The notes under the pieces were generated by a model. That model did not search any database. It was not told the DNA's origin and saw only the letters and a list, made by a program, of their open reading frames with translations. A stretch of DNA of 64,000 bases from Ostreococcus mediterraneus. Its lineage: Eukaryota; Chlorophyta; Mamiellophyceae; Mamiellales; Bathycoccaceae. Where the stretch lies: positions 62,001 to 126,000 of the forward strand of contig WMKK01000019.1 in the NCBI GenBank assembly GCA_012295225.1. The letters run 5' to 3'. Shown here in pieces: positions 1 through 9,329 of the stretch. Positions within the stretch are counted from its first letter, which is position 1. The number at the start of each line of letters is the position of its first letter. Both the position numbers and the translations under genes were made by a program.

Positions 1-58
1 TCACACGCCGACGCGCACGTCACGCGTCTCGCGCGTCACCGATCGATGCGCCGACGGA

Positions 59-820
59 ATGACGACACCCCCACCGCGCGCGCGCGCGTGCGTGCGCGTG
101 ATTGAGGACTTTATCGACGCGTCGTTTGAACGCGAGACGTTGGCGTCATGGTGTGAAGACGCGCCGCGCGGCTTGGTACAGCTCCACGGGCGACGATGCG
201 CCGCTCTGGGCGGCACAGTGCACGCCAAAGGGACGATTGCGGTTGATGACATCCCGCGCGACGTTCGCGAGCTCATGGCGGCGTGTTCGGCGCGCGTGCG
301 TGAAGAGTTTCGTGATGGAGCGATGAGACGCGAGACGGCGACCGCGGCTGATGATGCAGCTCATGCGTCGCTTTCGCGCGCGCTCGAGAGTTTCGAGGCG
401 AATCACGCGCTCGTGAACGTATATGATGATGGGTGCGGGATATTACCGCACGAGGATGGGCCGTTATATGCGCCGGTGGTGTGTGTTGTGTCCTGCGGCG
501 CGTCGCGCTCGATGCGATTTGAGCCGAAACGTCGTCGCGAATCGATGACGATGACGCGCATGGGCGATGAAGGACGCGATTTGCAGGCGTTGGACGCGTT
601 GTCATCGTTTGAGGTGTGTCTTCCGGCGCGGTCGCTCTTGGTATTTTACGGTGCGGCGTACACGGATTATTTACACGGCATCGACGACGAAACGTCGGCT
701 GAGGACGCGCGGCGCGACGCGACGTCGGCATCTCGCGGACCTCGCGTGAGTTTAACGCTCCGTCGCGTGCTCAACATGAAGAGGGGATTTGAATTTCTCA
801 CGCGAAAGCGACAGACGTGA
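59..820 (+). CDS. ALKBH6: ALKBH6-like 2-oxoglutarate/Fe(II) dioxygenase
   Basis: A 253-residue protein of the AlkB dioxygenase superfamily, closest in pattern to ALKBH6. The segment around residues 115-140 (NHALVNVYDDG followed by GILPHEDGPLY) is the ALKBH6 signature and supplies the metal ligands His131 and Asp133. The distal metal His is probably His206, and the 2-oxoglutarate-binding arginines lie in RVSLTLRR near residue 229. The length matches the family (about 240 residues). AlkB relatives oxidatively demethylate nucleic acid; the substrate of ALKBH6 is not firmly known. The start is the only in-frame ATG before the conserved core and needs no intron. It is followed in tandem by a universal stress protein gene. 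Confidence 0.85.
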   Translation: MTTPPPRARACVRVIEDFIDASFERETLASWCEDAPRGLVQLHGRRCAALGGTVHAKGTIAVDDIPRDVRELMAACSARVREEFRDGAMRRETATAADDAAHASLSRALESFEANHALVNVYDDGCGILPHEDGPLYAPVVCVVSCGASRSMRFEPKRRRESMTMTRMGDEGRDLQALDALSSFEVCLPARSLLVFYGAAYTDYLHGIDDETSAEDARRDATSASRGPRVSLTLRRVLNMKRGFEFLTRKRQT

Positions 821-906
821 ACGGATGCGTGTGTGTTCCAAGACGAGAATCATACGAAAACGACGACGCGATTGCCAAATGCGTCATTCGCCGACGCGCG
901 CGCGCA

Positions 907-1719
907 ATGTCCGTCGCAATGTCCGTCGCCACAGAAAACTCGCAAACGAACGCACCCGTCGCGCACGACGTCGACGCCACGACGGATGCCATGTCCAAAC
1001 TCCGCGTCGTCGCCGATGTCGCAAAAGGCACCGCTGCTGAAAATGAAAACTCTCTTCAGCGTCGACGAGGCCGCGTCATCCTGTGTCCCGTCGTAGACGA
1101 CGAACATTCTACGAATGCTGTCGACTGGGCCGTCGAGCACGTCTATCGCGATCGAAACGACACGATTCATTTGCTGTACATTTGCCCTGATTTCACCGCA
1201 AATGTTGGGTACATGTATCCGGTGCGTACAGCCGTCGCTCGCGCGGCGTATCCCATGGCGTTTCCAACTTCGGCACTGACATCGCAACAGCTCATGGGCG
1301 CGCCGACCCAGGATTACTACGACCAACTCCACGCCGAAACGCAAGAGCGTAAGCGTTTAGAGAGGGTCAAGGCGAAGCATTGGATTGCGGCGAGGTTTGG
1401 GCGTAAATTGGCGCGACTTGGGGTGCCATTTTTGATTGACCTGACGAGCGGCGCTCGAGGCAACATCGCGATTGGCGAACTTTTGTGCGCCGTCGCGGCG
1501 GCGGTCCACGCCGACATGATTGTCATGAGCACGCATAATCGCAACGCCGTGGCGCGGTTCTTCGTGGGGAGCGTTGCGAATTACTGTTTGCGTAACGCGA
1601 CGGTGCCTGTGGTGATGATTCGCCCGGGCGAGTATTCGTCGCACGCGTCGTCGGCGCGTCGCGTGCGCGTGCAATCGGATGAGGACGACGCGAACGACCG
1701 AGGTATCGGTGTGCTCTAA
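907..1719 (+). CDS. Universal stress protein (USP) family protein
   Basis: A 270-residue protein with a USP alpha/beta domain. It opens with a strand (VILCPVVDDEHSTNAVDWA) and ends with the typical ADMIVMSTHNRNAVARFFVGS then VPVVMIRP, the region that binds ATP in ATP-binding USPs. A roughly 60-residue insertion between the first strand/helix pair and the rest resembles plant PHOS32-type USPs. I chose the ATG at 907 because the open frame before it begins only with a GTG that overlaps the ALKBH6 stop. The C-terminus is short, charged and probably disordered. The role is presumably stress signalling; the ligand cannot be read from the sequence. Confidence 0.8.
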   Translation: MSVAMSVATENSQTNAPVAHDVDATTDAMSKLRVVADVAKGTAAENENSLQRRRGRVILCPVVDDEHSTNAVDWAVEHVYRDRNDTIHLLYICPDFTANVGYMYPVRTAVARAAYPMAFPTSALTSQQLMGAPTQDYYDQLHAETQERKRLERVKAKHWIAARFGRKLARLGVPFLIDLTSGARGNIAIGELLCAVAAAVHADMIVMSTHNRNAVARFFVGSVANYCLRNATVPVVMIRPGEYSSHASSARRVRVQSDEDDANDRGIGVL

Positions 1720-1864
1720 TCACGCACGATTAAGAAAGAAGTCTCGAGCACGATGACGATTCAAGTTTTACGACAACACGCGTAGATGAACGATGATTTT
1801 GTTGTTAAGTACCGGTACGCGTGAATGAAAACAAAAACTACAAAACGCCGCCGCCGCTGTTCGT

Positions 1865-2934
1865 CTAACACAAATCGTCCTCCTCTTCCGCCACGGATTT
1901 TTCTATGCGCTTCTTGGCGCGCAATAGAATTGTCGTCTTCCACGCATCTAATCGCGACATTGAGTCGAATTCCGCGACAGCTTGAGAGAATTCATCCTGG
2001 TTGCCGTTCTCCGCCGCCTTGGCGCACGCGCTCAAGAGTTCGCGTTCGCGCGACGACCCAAAACCAGGGTCACTTTCTTCATACCTCTCAATCGCATTAA
2101 GCACGCCAATCGGGTCATTCCAACACAAACGACACAATCCTGCTTGTAAAAAGTACCCCTTTGCGCTAAATCGCAACAAGTTGTTATCTAAACTCGCCTT
2201 GGCGACGTCTTCAAAAATCTCTGTAGCCCGTTCGTATTGCTCCAATTTCGCGCTCAACGTCGCCACCTTGAGCTTACAATTATTCGCCGTCGTGCTCGAA
2301 CTCTCTTCACCATCGTACAAATCCGCCGCTTGCGCGTACGCCACGATCGCACCCTCACCATCGTCTTCCTTCTCCAACAACTCGCCGATTTCCTTCAAGT
2401 GCTTCGCCGCCTGCGACAACCGTCCGAGCTCCGTATAGAAATCCACCGCACGTCGATAGCGCTCAACCGCGCCCAAAACATCATTCATCTTCTTACACAT
2501 CGATGCAGCCTCAACGATCGCGCTCGCCGCGTCGTGAGGCTCCTTTGTCGCGACACGACACGACGCGAGCGCGCTGTACGCGCTCTCGGCGCGCGCCCAC
2601 GCCTTGGCGAGCTTAAACTTTGTCCCAGCCTGTTCAAACAGCTCCGCCGCGTCGTCGTGCTTGTTCGTGCCCATGAACGAGGCGAAGAGCGATCCTCCCT
2701 GTGATGCGTGCGGCGGCGGCGTGCGCGGCGTCAGTCGTTCGTCGCGTCAAAAGCGTCAAGATTAGATTTTGATTCACGAATTGTGATGATTTCTCGTGGT
2801 TGAAATCACGCCGCGACGCGCACCGTTCGACGAAACGCCCGGTCGAGAACGCGCGCATGAACGCGAATGCGCACCTTGAGTTTCTTTTCCGCGCGCGCCA
2901 TGAGCGCTTCGGCATCTTGTTCGTGATCACCCAT
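1865..2934 (-). CDS. Alpha-SNAP, SNARE disassembly adaptor (two exons)
   Basis: Soluble NSF attachment protein, which recruits the NSF ATPase to SNARE bundles to recycle them after membrane fusion. Exon 1 (2934-2875) encodes only 20 residues, MGDHEQDAEALMARAEKKLK, matching the alpha-SNAP N-terminus. Exon 2 (2698-1865) continues with GGSLFASF and a chain of TPR-like helical repeats, including GRLSQAAKHLKEI and the family ending in DLC. The phase-0 intron 2874-2699 (176 bp) has donor GTGCGC, a CTGAC branch site about 36 nt before the acceptor, and acceptor CAG. The spliced product has 297 residues, close to the usual 290. It is divergent from the cyclophilin gene, with about 90 bp between starts. 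Confidence 0.9.
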
Positions 2935-3023
2935 GATGATGTATGAAAAGAGGCGATTAATGGCGTCACAATCGTCACAATCCGCCGCCTTCACGCGCCG
3001 CCGTCGATTAACGCGCACACACC

Positions 3024-3599
3024 ATGGCGCCAAACCCAATCGTACGATGCTCCACCACCATGGGCGACTTTGAATGCGAGTTATTCCTGGACAAGATGCC
3101 AATCACCGTGAGCAACTTTGTGGATTTAGTCAACACTGGCTTTTACAACGGCGTGCATTTCCATCGCGTCATCGAAGGATTCATGCTTCAATTCGGCTGC
3201 CCGTACGCCAAGGATGCGAAGAGCAGCCGCGCGGGTACGGGTGGGCCCGTGCCTGGATCGACGTTTGCGAACATGGTGACCGGGGCGACGATTAAGCGTG
3301 ACGCGCGCGAAGGCAATATTCCAGACGAATTTATCGATAAAACGATGTCCAACGACGTCGGGACGTTATCCATGGCGAACACGGGCGCCCCCAACTCTGG
3401 AGGTTCTCAGTTTTTCGTCAACACCGTGCATAATGATTTCCTCGATTGGTGGCGACACGATTTGAGCGAATCGCAGCACGTGGTGTTTGGAAAGGTGATT
3501 AAAGGCATGGATGTGGTGAAGCGCATCGAATCGACGCCGTGCGATCGCAATGATAATCCCAAGACGCCGGTGATGATGAAAAGCATGACGATGGCGTAA
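3024..3599 (+). CDS. Cyclophilin-type peptidyl-prolyl isomerase
   Basis: A 191-residue single-domain cyclophilin catalysing cis-trans isomerisation of X-Pro bonds. The catalytic segment FHRVIEGFMLQFG carries the essential Arg, and SGGSQFFVNT and HVVFGKVIKGMDVV follow in the right order. The Trp that helps bind cyclosporin in CypA has no obvious counterpart, because the segment before HVVFG reads DLSESQ. There is no targeting peptide, so it is probably cytosolic or nuclear. A 20-residue insertion (KDAKSSRAGTGGPVPGS onward) is like that of divergent protist and algal cyclophilins. The start is the first ATG, in a short divergent intergenic shared with alpha-SNAP. Confidence 0.9.
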   Translation: MAPNPIVRCSTTMGDFECELFLDKMPITVSNFVDLVNTGFYNGVHFHRVIEGFMLQFGCPYAKDAKSSRAGTGGPVPGSTFANMVTGATIKRDAREGNIPDEFIDKTMSNDVGTLSMANTGAPNSGGSQFFVNTVHNDFLDWWRHDLSESQHVVFGKVIKGMDVVKRIESTPCDRNDNPKTPVMMKSMTMA

Positions 3600-3677
3600 T
3601 GGCGCGTGCTGGTTTTTTTGTGTTTTAATGTTCACGTGTGTCTTCACTTTTTGACTGGCGTCGTCGTCGGCGGCTCC

Positions 3678-4493
3678 ATGCTCGCCGCACGCGCCTCGCT
3701 ACACGCCGCGCACGATGCGCGACGCACGTCCGTTGAATTGCATGCGCGCGATCGTTCGCGGCGACGCCCCGATGCCGCCACCACCGTCGTCGGCGTCGTC
3801 CCGCGCGCGTCGTCCCGCTCGAGCTCGACCTCGTCGCCCGCGCGAGAGAACTCTGGCTCCCGCACCGTCATCGCCGCGCTCACCGCGCTCGCGCTCGCGC
3901 TCGGCGCACCTCCGTCATCGCACACCATCGCTCGTGCTGGGTACATGGACGACATCGAGGAACAACCGTCGGTGATGGGGTTAAAACTCAAGCCGCGCGA
4001 ACGCGAAGTCATCCTCGAAAGCAAAGCTGAGCACATTAAAGAGGATTTCACCTCGGAAAACCTCGTCGGCGCCATTTACGCCGAAGCAGAATTGCGAGGG
4101 AGTGATTTTCGAGGCGCTGACGCGCGTGGAGCGATTTTCTCGCGCGCGATTATGCCTGGAGTTGATTTTTCTGGCGTGGACGCGACCAACGCGATGTTTG
4201 ACTATGCGCTGCTTCGCGGGGCGAACGCGAGGAATTCAATCTTTGCCGGATCGAATTTCGTGCGCGCGGATCTGGGGGAGATGGATGTCACCAATGCGGA
4301 TTTTACCGAGGCGGTGATTGATCGGTATCAGGTGTTGTCGTTGTGTGAGAATGCGAGCGGGACGAATCCGTACACCAAGGCGGATACGCGGGAATCGTTG
4401 GGGTGCGACGTCGTCAAGGCGTATTCGGGATCGGGGCAAGGGAATAAAGTGGCGGTGACGAAAGGATCAGGGACTTGGGGTGGAGGGAAGTGA
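3678..4493 (+). CDS. Thylakoid lumenal pentapeptide-repeat protein (TL15/TL17 type)
   Basis: A 271-residue protein with a bipartite plastid/thylakoid targeting region: a Ser/Arg/Ala-rich stretch, then a hydrophobic segment (VIAALTALALALGAPPSS) ending in an Ala-rich cleavage site. The mature part has tandem A(D/N)LXX-like pentapeptides (GADARGAIFSRAIMPGVDF and on), which fold as a right-handed quadrilateral helix. The C-terminus has two Cys in the arrangement SLCENASGTN then TRESLGCD, as in Arabidopsis lumenal TL15/TL17. The function of that family is unknown. I chose the ATG at 3678 because the open frame upstream of it begins only with GTG. The gene ends about 90 bp from the convergent ATPase fusion gene. 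Confidence 0.82.
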   Translation: MLAARASLHAAHDARRTSVELHARDRSRRRPDAATTVVGVVPRASSRSSSTSSPARENSGSRTVIAALTALALALGAPPSSHTIARAGYMDDIEEQPSVMGLKLKPREREVILESKAEHIKEDFTSENLVGAIYAEAELRGSDFRGADARGAIFSRAIMPGVDFSGVDATNAMFDYALLRGANARNSIFAGSNFVRADLGEMDVTNADFTEAVIDRYQVLSLCENASGTNPYTKADTRESLGCDVVKAYSGSGQGNKVAVTKGSGTWGGGK

Positions 4494-4584
4494 TTGTGCG
4501 CGCGTGACGCATGCCTGGCCTGCGTTGTGTATATTCTAATACGATTTGAATGTTGACTAAAACTAGAAAAACTAGGAGACTCTA

Positions 4585-7500
4585 CTAAATGGTGACATGA
4601 GCGACCCTTTGTGGGAACGCATAAGCCGAACCGTCGGGGGTTAAACAACTCGATAAATACGACCCAAGCGTACTTGATTGTAGCATGGTATCTAAGGATA
4701 GCGTGTCATCCATGGCGACGCCGTGGAGATAAGCTTCTAACATCGCCGAGCCGTCGAGGACGCTCACCAAAGTGACGTGCGACTTGACTTCGACGTTGTA
4801 CGACACTCCTTGCGCGCTCAACGCATCGCAAATCACCTCTGCGCTCGTGAGCGTCGGTGGTTCTTCGTTCATGCGTGTGTTGACTGCGGCGAAAATCTTG
4901 CGTCGTTCGTCGTGGTACATCATGGCGAATCTCGCGTCGTGGCTTTGCTCCGTGGCGGCGGCGATGAATCCCAATCCGCCCGGCCGCATGGATGCGCGAA
5001 AGTTTCGCAACGCCGCGTGAATCTTTCCGCGCGGCACGGTGGCGAATCCATGTACGCTATATACAATGTCGTATCCAATGTGCGATAGGTCTTGGCTGAA
5101 CATTGATTCGTTATCGCTCGACGCGGCGACGGCGTCGCTGGGCGGGACAAAGGATGTGAGCGAGCCGCGGTGCAGCGTACCGATGTGAAACGGCGGCGTA
5201 AACGATAGCGACGCGGCGTGTAATGCGACGCCAGAGACGTCTAATAAGTCAACACTAACGTATAGACGTCGCATGGCGGGATCGGCGAGGCGGGAGCTCA
5301 GCGCTTCGAGCGCGGCGTGGCTGAGATGTCTCGCCAACGCCGCCGAAAACGTGCCGACGCCGCACCCCATGTCGAGCGCAGTTAACGCGTTGTGCGGAAG
5401 AACCTTGTTTGGATCGCCCGTGCGTACGCTTGACGCGTCATCGTAGTCTATACTTTGATCGTCATCGTCATGGCGACGCGTATCGCCGTCATGCGCGCCA
5501 CCACTGTCGTCGTCGTCGTCGTCCCGCCGGGCTGAAACCCGAGCGGCTTCGCGTTGCAACGCCGCAAACGTATTCCACCAATCGTGTGACTCTGTAATCG
5601 ACTGAATGTCCGTCAGCGTCGCCATGCAGTATCCAGGAGTGCGCCGCAATCTCTCAAACTTGGGCGTGTCTTCTTCGCAATGGAGCATTTCGGCGATGAT
5701 TTCGGGCGCGCGGTCGACGGTGGTCGTCTCGCTCGCGGCGTAGTCGCTGTAAAATTCATCAACGCGGTCCGACTCTGAGTCTGATTCTTCAATCGTCACG
5801 TCGTCGTCGTCGTCGTTGTCGTCGTTTAGTAAAGAATTCATTTCGCTCTCGATATCTCCAGCCTCGACGTCGTACGCGCCGGTGTCATCGTCAGAGTCAG
5901 ACGCCGCGAGGTCAGACATTTCCGTAACGTCTCGACGCTCTGGCATCCGCCGCGCGTTCTTTGTCGTCGTCGTCGTCATCATCGATGCCGTCATTTTTGG
6001 CATCGCACGATCAACTGCGCGCGCAACGCGCGCAAATTCTCCACTACTCACCACGCCAACGTTTTCCATCCATCCCGCGCGAAGCAACACGCGATAGGTG
6101 ATAACTTTTGCGGCGTCTTGAAGCGCAAACGAACCGGCGGAAAACGCGACGACAAACATGATGTGCGCCCATGAAATCGACTCGAGCGCCATCCACGGCC
6201 AATTTGCCGCGAGCATGCATGAAAGCACACACGAAGTGACGAATGCGGAGATGACCAAGCCGCCCGGTCGGCGCTCGACGCATGATTTTTGCGTGCGCGC
6301 GCTAAACACCGTCATAGCGTCTGTCAATGTAATTTTGAGAAAGACGCACGTTTGGACTTCGCCAAACGCCAAAGCGCGACCGCCGACGTCTTGGGCGTAG
6401 TACGTGTCCGCTTTCGTTGTGCTCAAAGAAATTCCAAGCAACGCGAGCGTGGTGAAACAGGCGACGAGACCCGACACTGCGGATACGATGGCGTCTGGTA
6501 ACAAGCGCCATTTTTCTGGCAGACGCGACGGCGACGCGTGGTCGTACGCCGTACCAATCACCACGACGTCATTCAGCGCTAAAATCACACACAGCGCAAT
6601 CACGGGCAATGTGAACATGTCAGGCCAATGCTCGTCAAACGCTTTTGGGCTCACGGTCACGGCACCAATGGTGAAAAAACCCAACACATGCGCGGTGCAC
6701 GTCGCTCGAAACACCACATAATCCCGCACGCGCGCAAACATCACTCGCGCCGACAGCACCGCGTGCGCCAACACCGACAGCGAAGATACGGTGAGGATGA
6801 TATCCGCTGCGCTCTTCGCGGCGTCGCTGCCGGTGTTCATGGATACACCAACGTGTGCAATGTGCAGCGCCGGGGCGTCGCTCGGGTCGTTGCACACGAC
6901 GCCCACCGTGTCCCCGTTGGCACGGTACGCCTTGACGAGTGCGAGTTTATCCTCGGGTAACATGCCCGCAAACGCCTTGGCGTGTTTGAGCATTTCAGAG
7001 ACGTGCGGTTTCAGCACGCTCGTGCGCAGGGGTACGTATGGTACGTCGTGCGGGGCTAAGATGTCATCCACGCGCACGCCAATCTTTTCGCACGCCTGCG
7101 CGGCGACGTCTCTCGCGTCTCCGGTGATAATCTTCACATCAATCCCGAGCGCACTCACAGCGTTGATCATTTCGTTCGCATCACGACGTCGGACGTCTTC
7201 GTAGATGACTAACCCAAGCGCGACGCACGGATCATCGCTTGCTTTAGAACACGCGACGGCGAGCGCGCGAGAAATCACGCCTCGAGCCGCCGAAGATTTC
7301 AACGTCCCGAGCGCCTCATCCACAATCGTTTGCACCGCGTCACCGTTCGAACATTCAGCCAAGACGCTTTCGATTGGTCCTTTGATGACACGAAACATGC
7401 TTTGATCTTCGCGGCGGATGAGGCTCTCGCTGTAGCGATGCGTCGCGGCGTCGAATGGTTTAAACTCGAGCAATTCATAGGCGTCGAGCGCGGCGACGTC

Positions 7501-9108
7501 AAACGCGCCGAGCACCATGTCATCGATAGCATTCGTCGGTGGCTCGAACCACTTCGTGCTGAGCGCCGCGGCAGTCATCACGTCGTTCTCTGACACGCCT
7601 TGCAACAGAGGTATGGTTGGGACGTCGGAGCTCAAGCACATGGCGTCGCGCGTGAGCGTGCCGGTTTTATCCACGCAGAGCACGTTCATGGATGCCAAGT
7701 CCTCGATGACATTCATGCGCGTCACAATCGCGCCTTTACGCGATAACGCGCGCGCACACAGCGCTGTTGTCGTCGCCACGATGGTTCGTATCGCTAGTGG
7801 CGTTGATGTGATCAATAAAAGCACGCAAAATGATAGCGACGCGAAGAAATCACGGCCGCTCACAACCAAGTATAAAAACACGCTCGCCGAGCACGCGCAT
7901 CCAATGACGGATAATCCATACATGACATGCGTGAGACTGGTGTCGAACGCAGACATTTCACGGCGTCCTGCTTCACGGCGTCGAACGACGGCGACGGCGC
8001 GACCGGCAAAGGTGTTTTGACCGGTACGGACGACGAGCGCGCGCGCAGAGCCGCGTTTGACGACGCCTCTCATGAACAACGGCTCCCCGGCGGCTACAGT
8101 AATCGTCTCTCTCTCGCCCGTAATTGCACTGTTATCCACGACGAGACTGTGTGGTCCATTATTCACGCAATCTGCGGGCACGGCACACCCTGGGGTGAGC
8201 ACGACAACGTCTCCAGGTACGAGCGCCGAGGCGTCGACGACGTGCGCTCTGCCGCCTCGCACCACCGTAGCCCGCGCGCTCACGAGCTTTGCTAATTCAT
8301 AACTCGCCACGAGTGCATCAGCTCGTTCGACCCATGACACATAGGCGTTAGCCACAATCAATCCTACTAAAATTAACACATTGAACACTGGATCGTCCTT
8401 TCGAGAAGACGTATTCAACGTCTGCGCGAGCTCCAACGCGATGGACACGCAACACACGCGAATCATTGGATTTTTCACCTCTCGACGGAGAAACGCACGG
8501 AACGACCGCGCGGACGAGCCAAACGCACTTTCATGCCCACCAAATCCATCCCCGCGTTCGGTCATATCAATCACGTTGACGCCATATTTCACCAATCTCT
8601 TTCTCGCCTCGGTTCGGCTCAAACCGACGCCGACATCCGTCTCCAACTCGTCCGGATCAACCGCCACGGTGTGCTCGCCCGAACTGTACCCTAAACCATG
8701 CCCACCGCGATCAAGCATTTTCATCGCGACATCGGTAACGTCCGCGTCCTCGCCCGCGTCATCTCCCGCGCGAAAGCGCCCGCGAAGTCGCGCCGACGAC
8801 GTCGTCGGCTGCGCCTCGATCCCCGCGCCTTCACCCATCTGCGTCGACACAAGCCTCACAAACCCACGCGCGGCGTCACTAATCGATTGCAATGAAAACT
8901 CTAATTCATTCGCCGCTAATGAATCGCTCAACATGCGCTCGTACGCGTCGCCATCGTCCGCTCTGGGCGTGCTCGAATCAACACCATCGCGCGCGAATCC
9001 ATCCGAATCCGCGCCCGCGCGTCGCGAAAACCACGACCCATCGCGTGCGGTGACCGACGCATCGCGCGCCTCGCCCCCGAGCAGCGATTCGCGGACGTCG
9101 TCCGCCAT
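4585..9108 (-). CDS. P3A-like P-type ATPase fused to a SAM-dependent methyltransferase domain
   Basis: One uninterrupted frame of 1507 residues. Residues about 150-1050 are a P-type ATPase most like plasma-membrane H+-ATPases: actuator SAITGE (about 330), phosphorylation site DKTGTLT (Asp480), KGPIES, MITGD-like VKIITGD, and an M6 motif ALNDVVVIG that keeps the Asn-Asp pair used in proton transport. The hinge normally reading GDGVND is CNDPSD (about 739-744), so one Mg2+-coordinating Asp is Asn. A disordered acidic linker (about 1080-1150) leads to a C-terminal region with LDMGCGVGTFS at 1245, motif I of class I methyltransferases. I chose ATG 9108; an upstream frame to 9180 begins with GTG. 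The coupling of the two halves is unexplained. Confidence 0.8.
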   Translation of the reverse strand: MADDVRESLLGGEARDASVTARDGSWFSRRAGADSDGFARDGVDSSTPRADDGDAYERMLSDSLAANELEFSLQSISDAARGFVRLVSTQMGEGAGIEAQPTTSSARLRGRFRAGDDAGEDADVTDVAMKMLDRGGHGLGYSSGEHTVAVDPDELETDVGVGLSRTEARKRLVKYGVNVIDMTERGDGFGGHESAFGSSARSFRAFLRREVKNPMIRVCCVSIALELAQTLNTSSRKDDPVFNVLILVGLIVANAYVSWVERADALVASYELAKLVSARATVVRGGRAHVVDASALVPGDVVVLTPGCAVPADCVNNGPHSLVVDNSAITGERETITVAAGEPLFMRGVVKRGSARALVVRTGQNTFAGRAVAVVRRREAGRREMSAFDTSLTHVMYGLSVIGCACSASVFLYLVVSGRDFFASLSFCVLLLITSTPLAIRTIVATTTALCARALSRKGAIVTRMNVIEDLASMNVLCVDKTGTLTRDAMCLSSDVPTIPLLQGVSENDVMTAAALSTKWFEPPTNAIDDMVLGAFDVAALDAYELLEFKPFDAATHRYSESLIRREDQSMFRVIKGPIESVLAECSNGDAVQTIVDEALGTLKSSAARGVISRALAVACSKASDDPCVALGLVIYEDVRRRDANEMINAVSALGIDVKIITGDARDVAAQACEKIGVRVDDILAPHDVPYVPLRTSVLKPHVSEMLKHAKAFAGMLPEDKLALVKAYRANGDTVGVVCNDPSDAPALHIAHVGVSMNTGSDAAKSAADIILTVSSLSVLAHAVLSARVMFARVRDYVVFRATCTAHVLGFFTIGAVTVSPKAFDEHWPDMFTLPVIALCVILALNDVVVIGTAYDHASPSRLPEKWRLLPDAIVSAVSGLVACFTTLALLGISLSTTKADTYYAQDVGGRALAFGEVQTCVFLKITLTDAMTVFSARTQKSCVERRPGGLVISAFVTSCVLSCMLAANWPWMALESISWAHIMFVVAFSAGSFALQDAAKVITYRVLLRAGWMENVGVVSSGEFARVARAVDRAMPKMTASMMTTTTTKNARRMPERRDVTEMSDLAASDSDDDTGAYDVEAGDIESEMNSLLNDDNDDDDDVTIEESDSESDRVDEFYSDYAASETTTVDRAPEIIAEMLHCEEDTPKFERLRRTPGYCMATLTDIQSITESHDWWNTFAALQREAARVSARRDDDDDDSGGAHDGDTRRHDDDDQSIDYDDASSVRTGDPNKVLPHNALTALDMGCGVGTFSAALARHLSHAALEALSSRLADPAMRRLYVSVDLLDVSGVALHAASLSFTPPFHIGTLHRGSLTSFVPPSDAVAASSDNESMFSQDLSHIGYDIVYSVHGFATVPRGKIHAALRNFRASMRPGGLGFIAAATEQSHDARFAMMYHDERRKIFAAVNTRMNEEPPTLTSAEVICDALSAQGVSYNVEVKSHVTLVSVLDGSAMLEAYLHGVAMDDTLSLDTMLQSSTLGSYLSSCLTPDGSAYAFPQRVAHVTI

Positions 9109-9329
9109 CGTCGACGTCTGACGCGTCGCCGACGACGCCGCGCCGTGGCATCGAGGAATGGCGCTCTCATACTTAAGCACTATTAAATCTAATAGACTCT
9201 GGTAAATCTAACATACATACTACTAATCGTGATAAAGTACGAAATCAGGTCATTGCGCAACCATCGGCGCCGAAAACCTCTCTCGCGCCGCCGCGCTGCG
9301 CCGCACACCACGCCGCGCCGACGCCCGCG

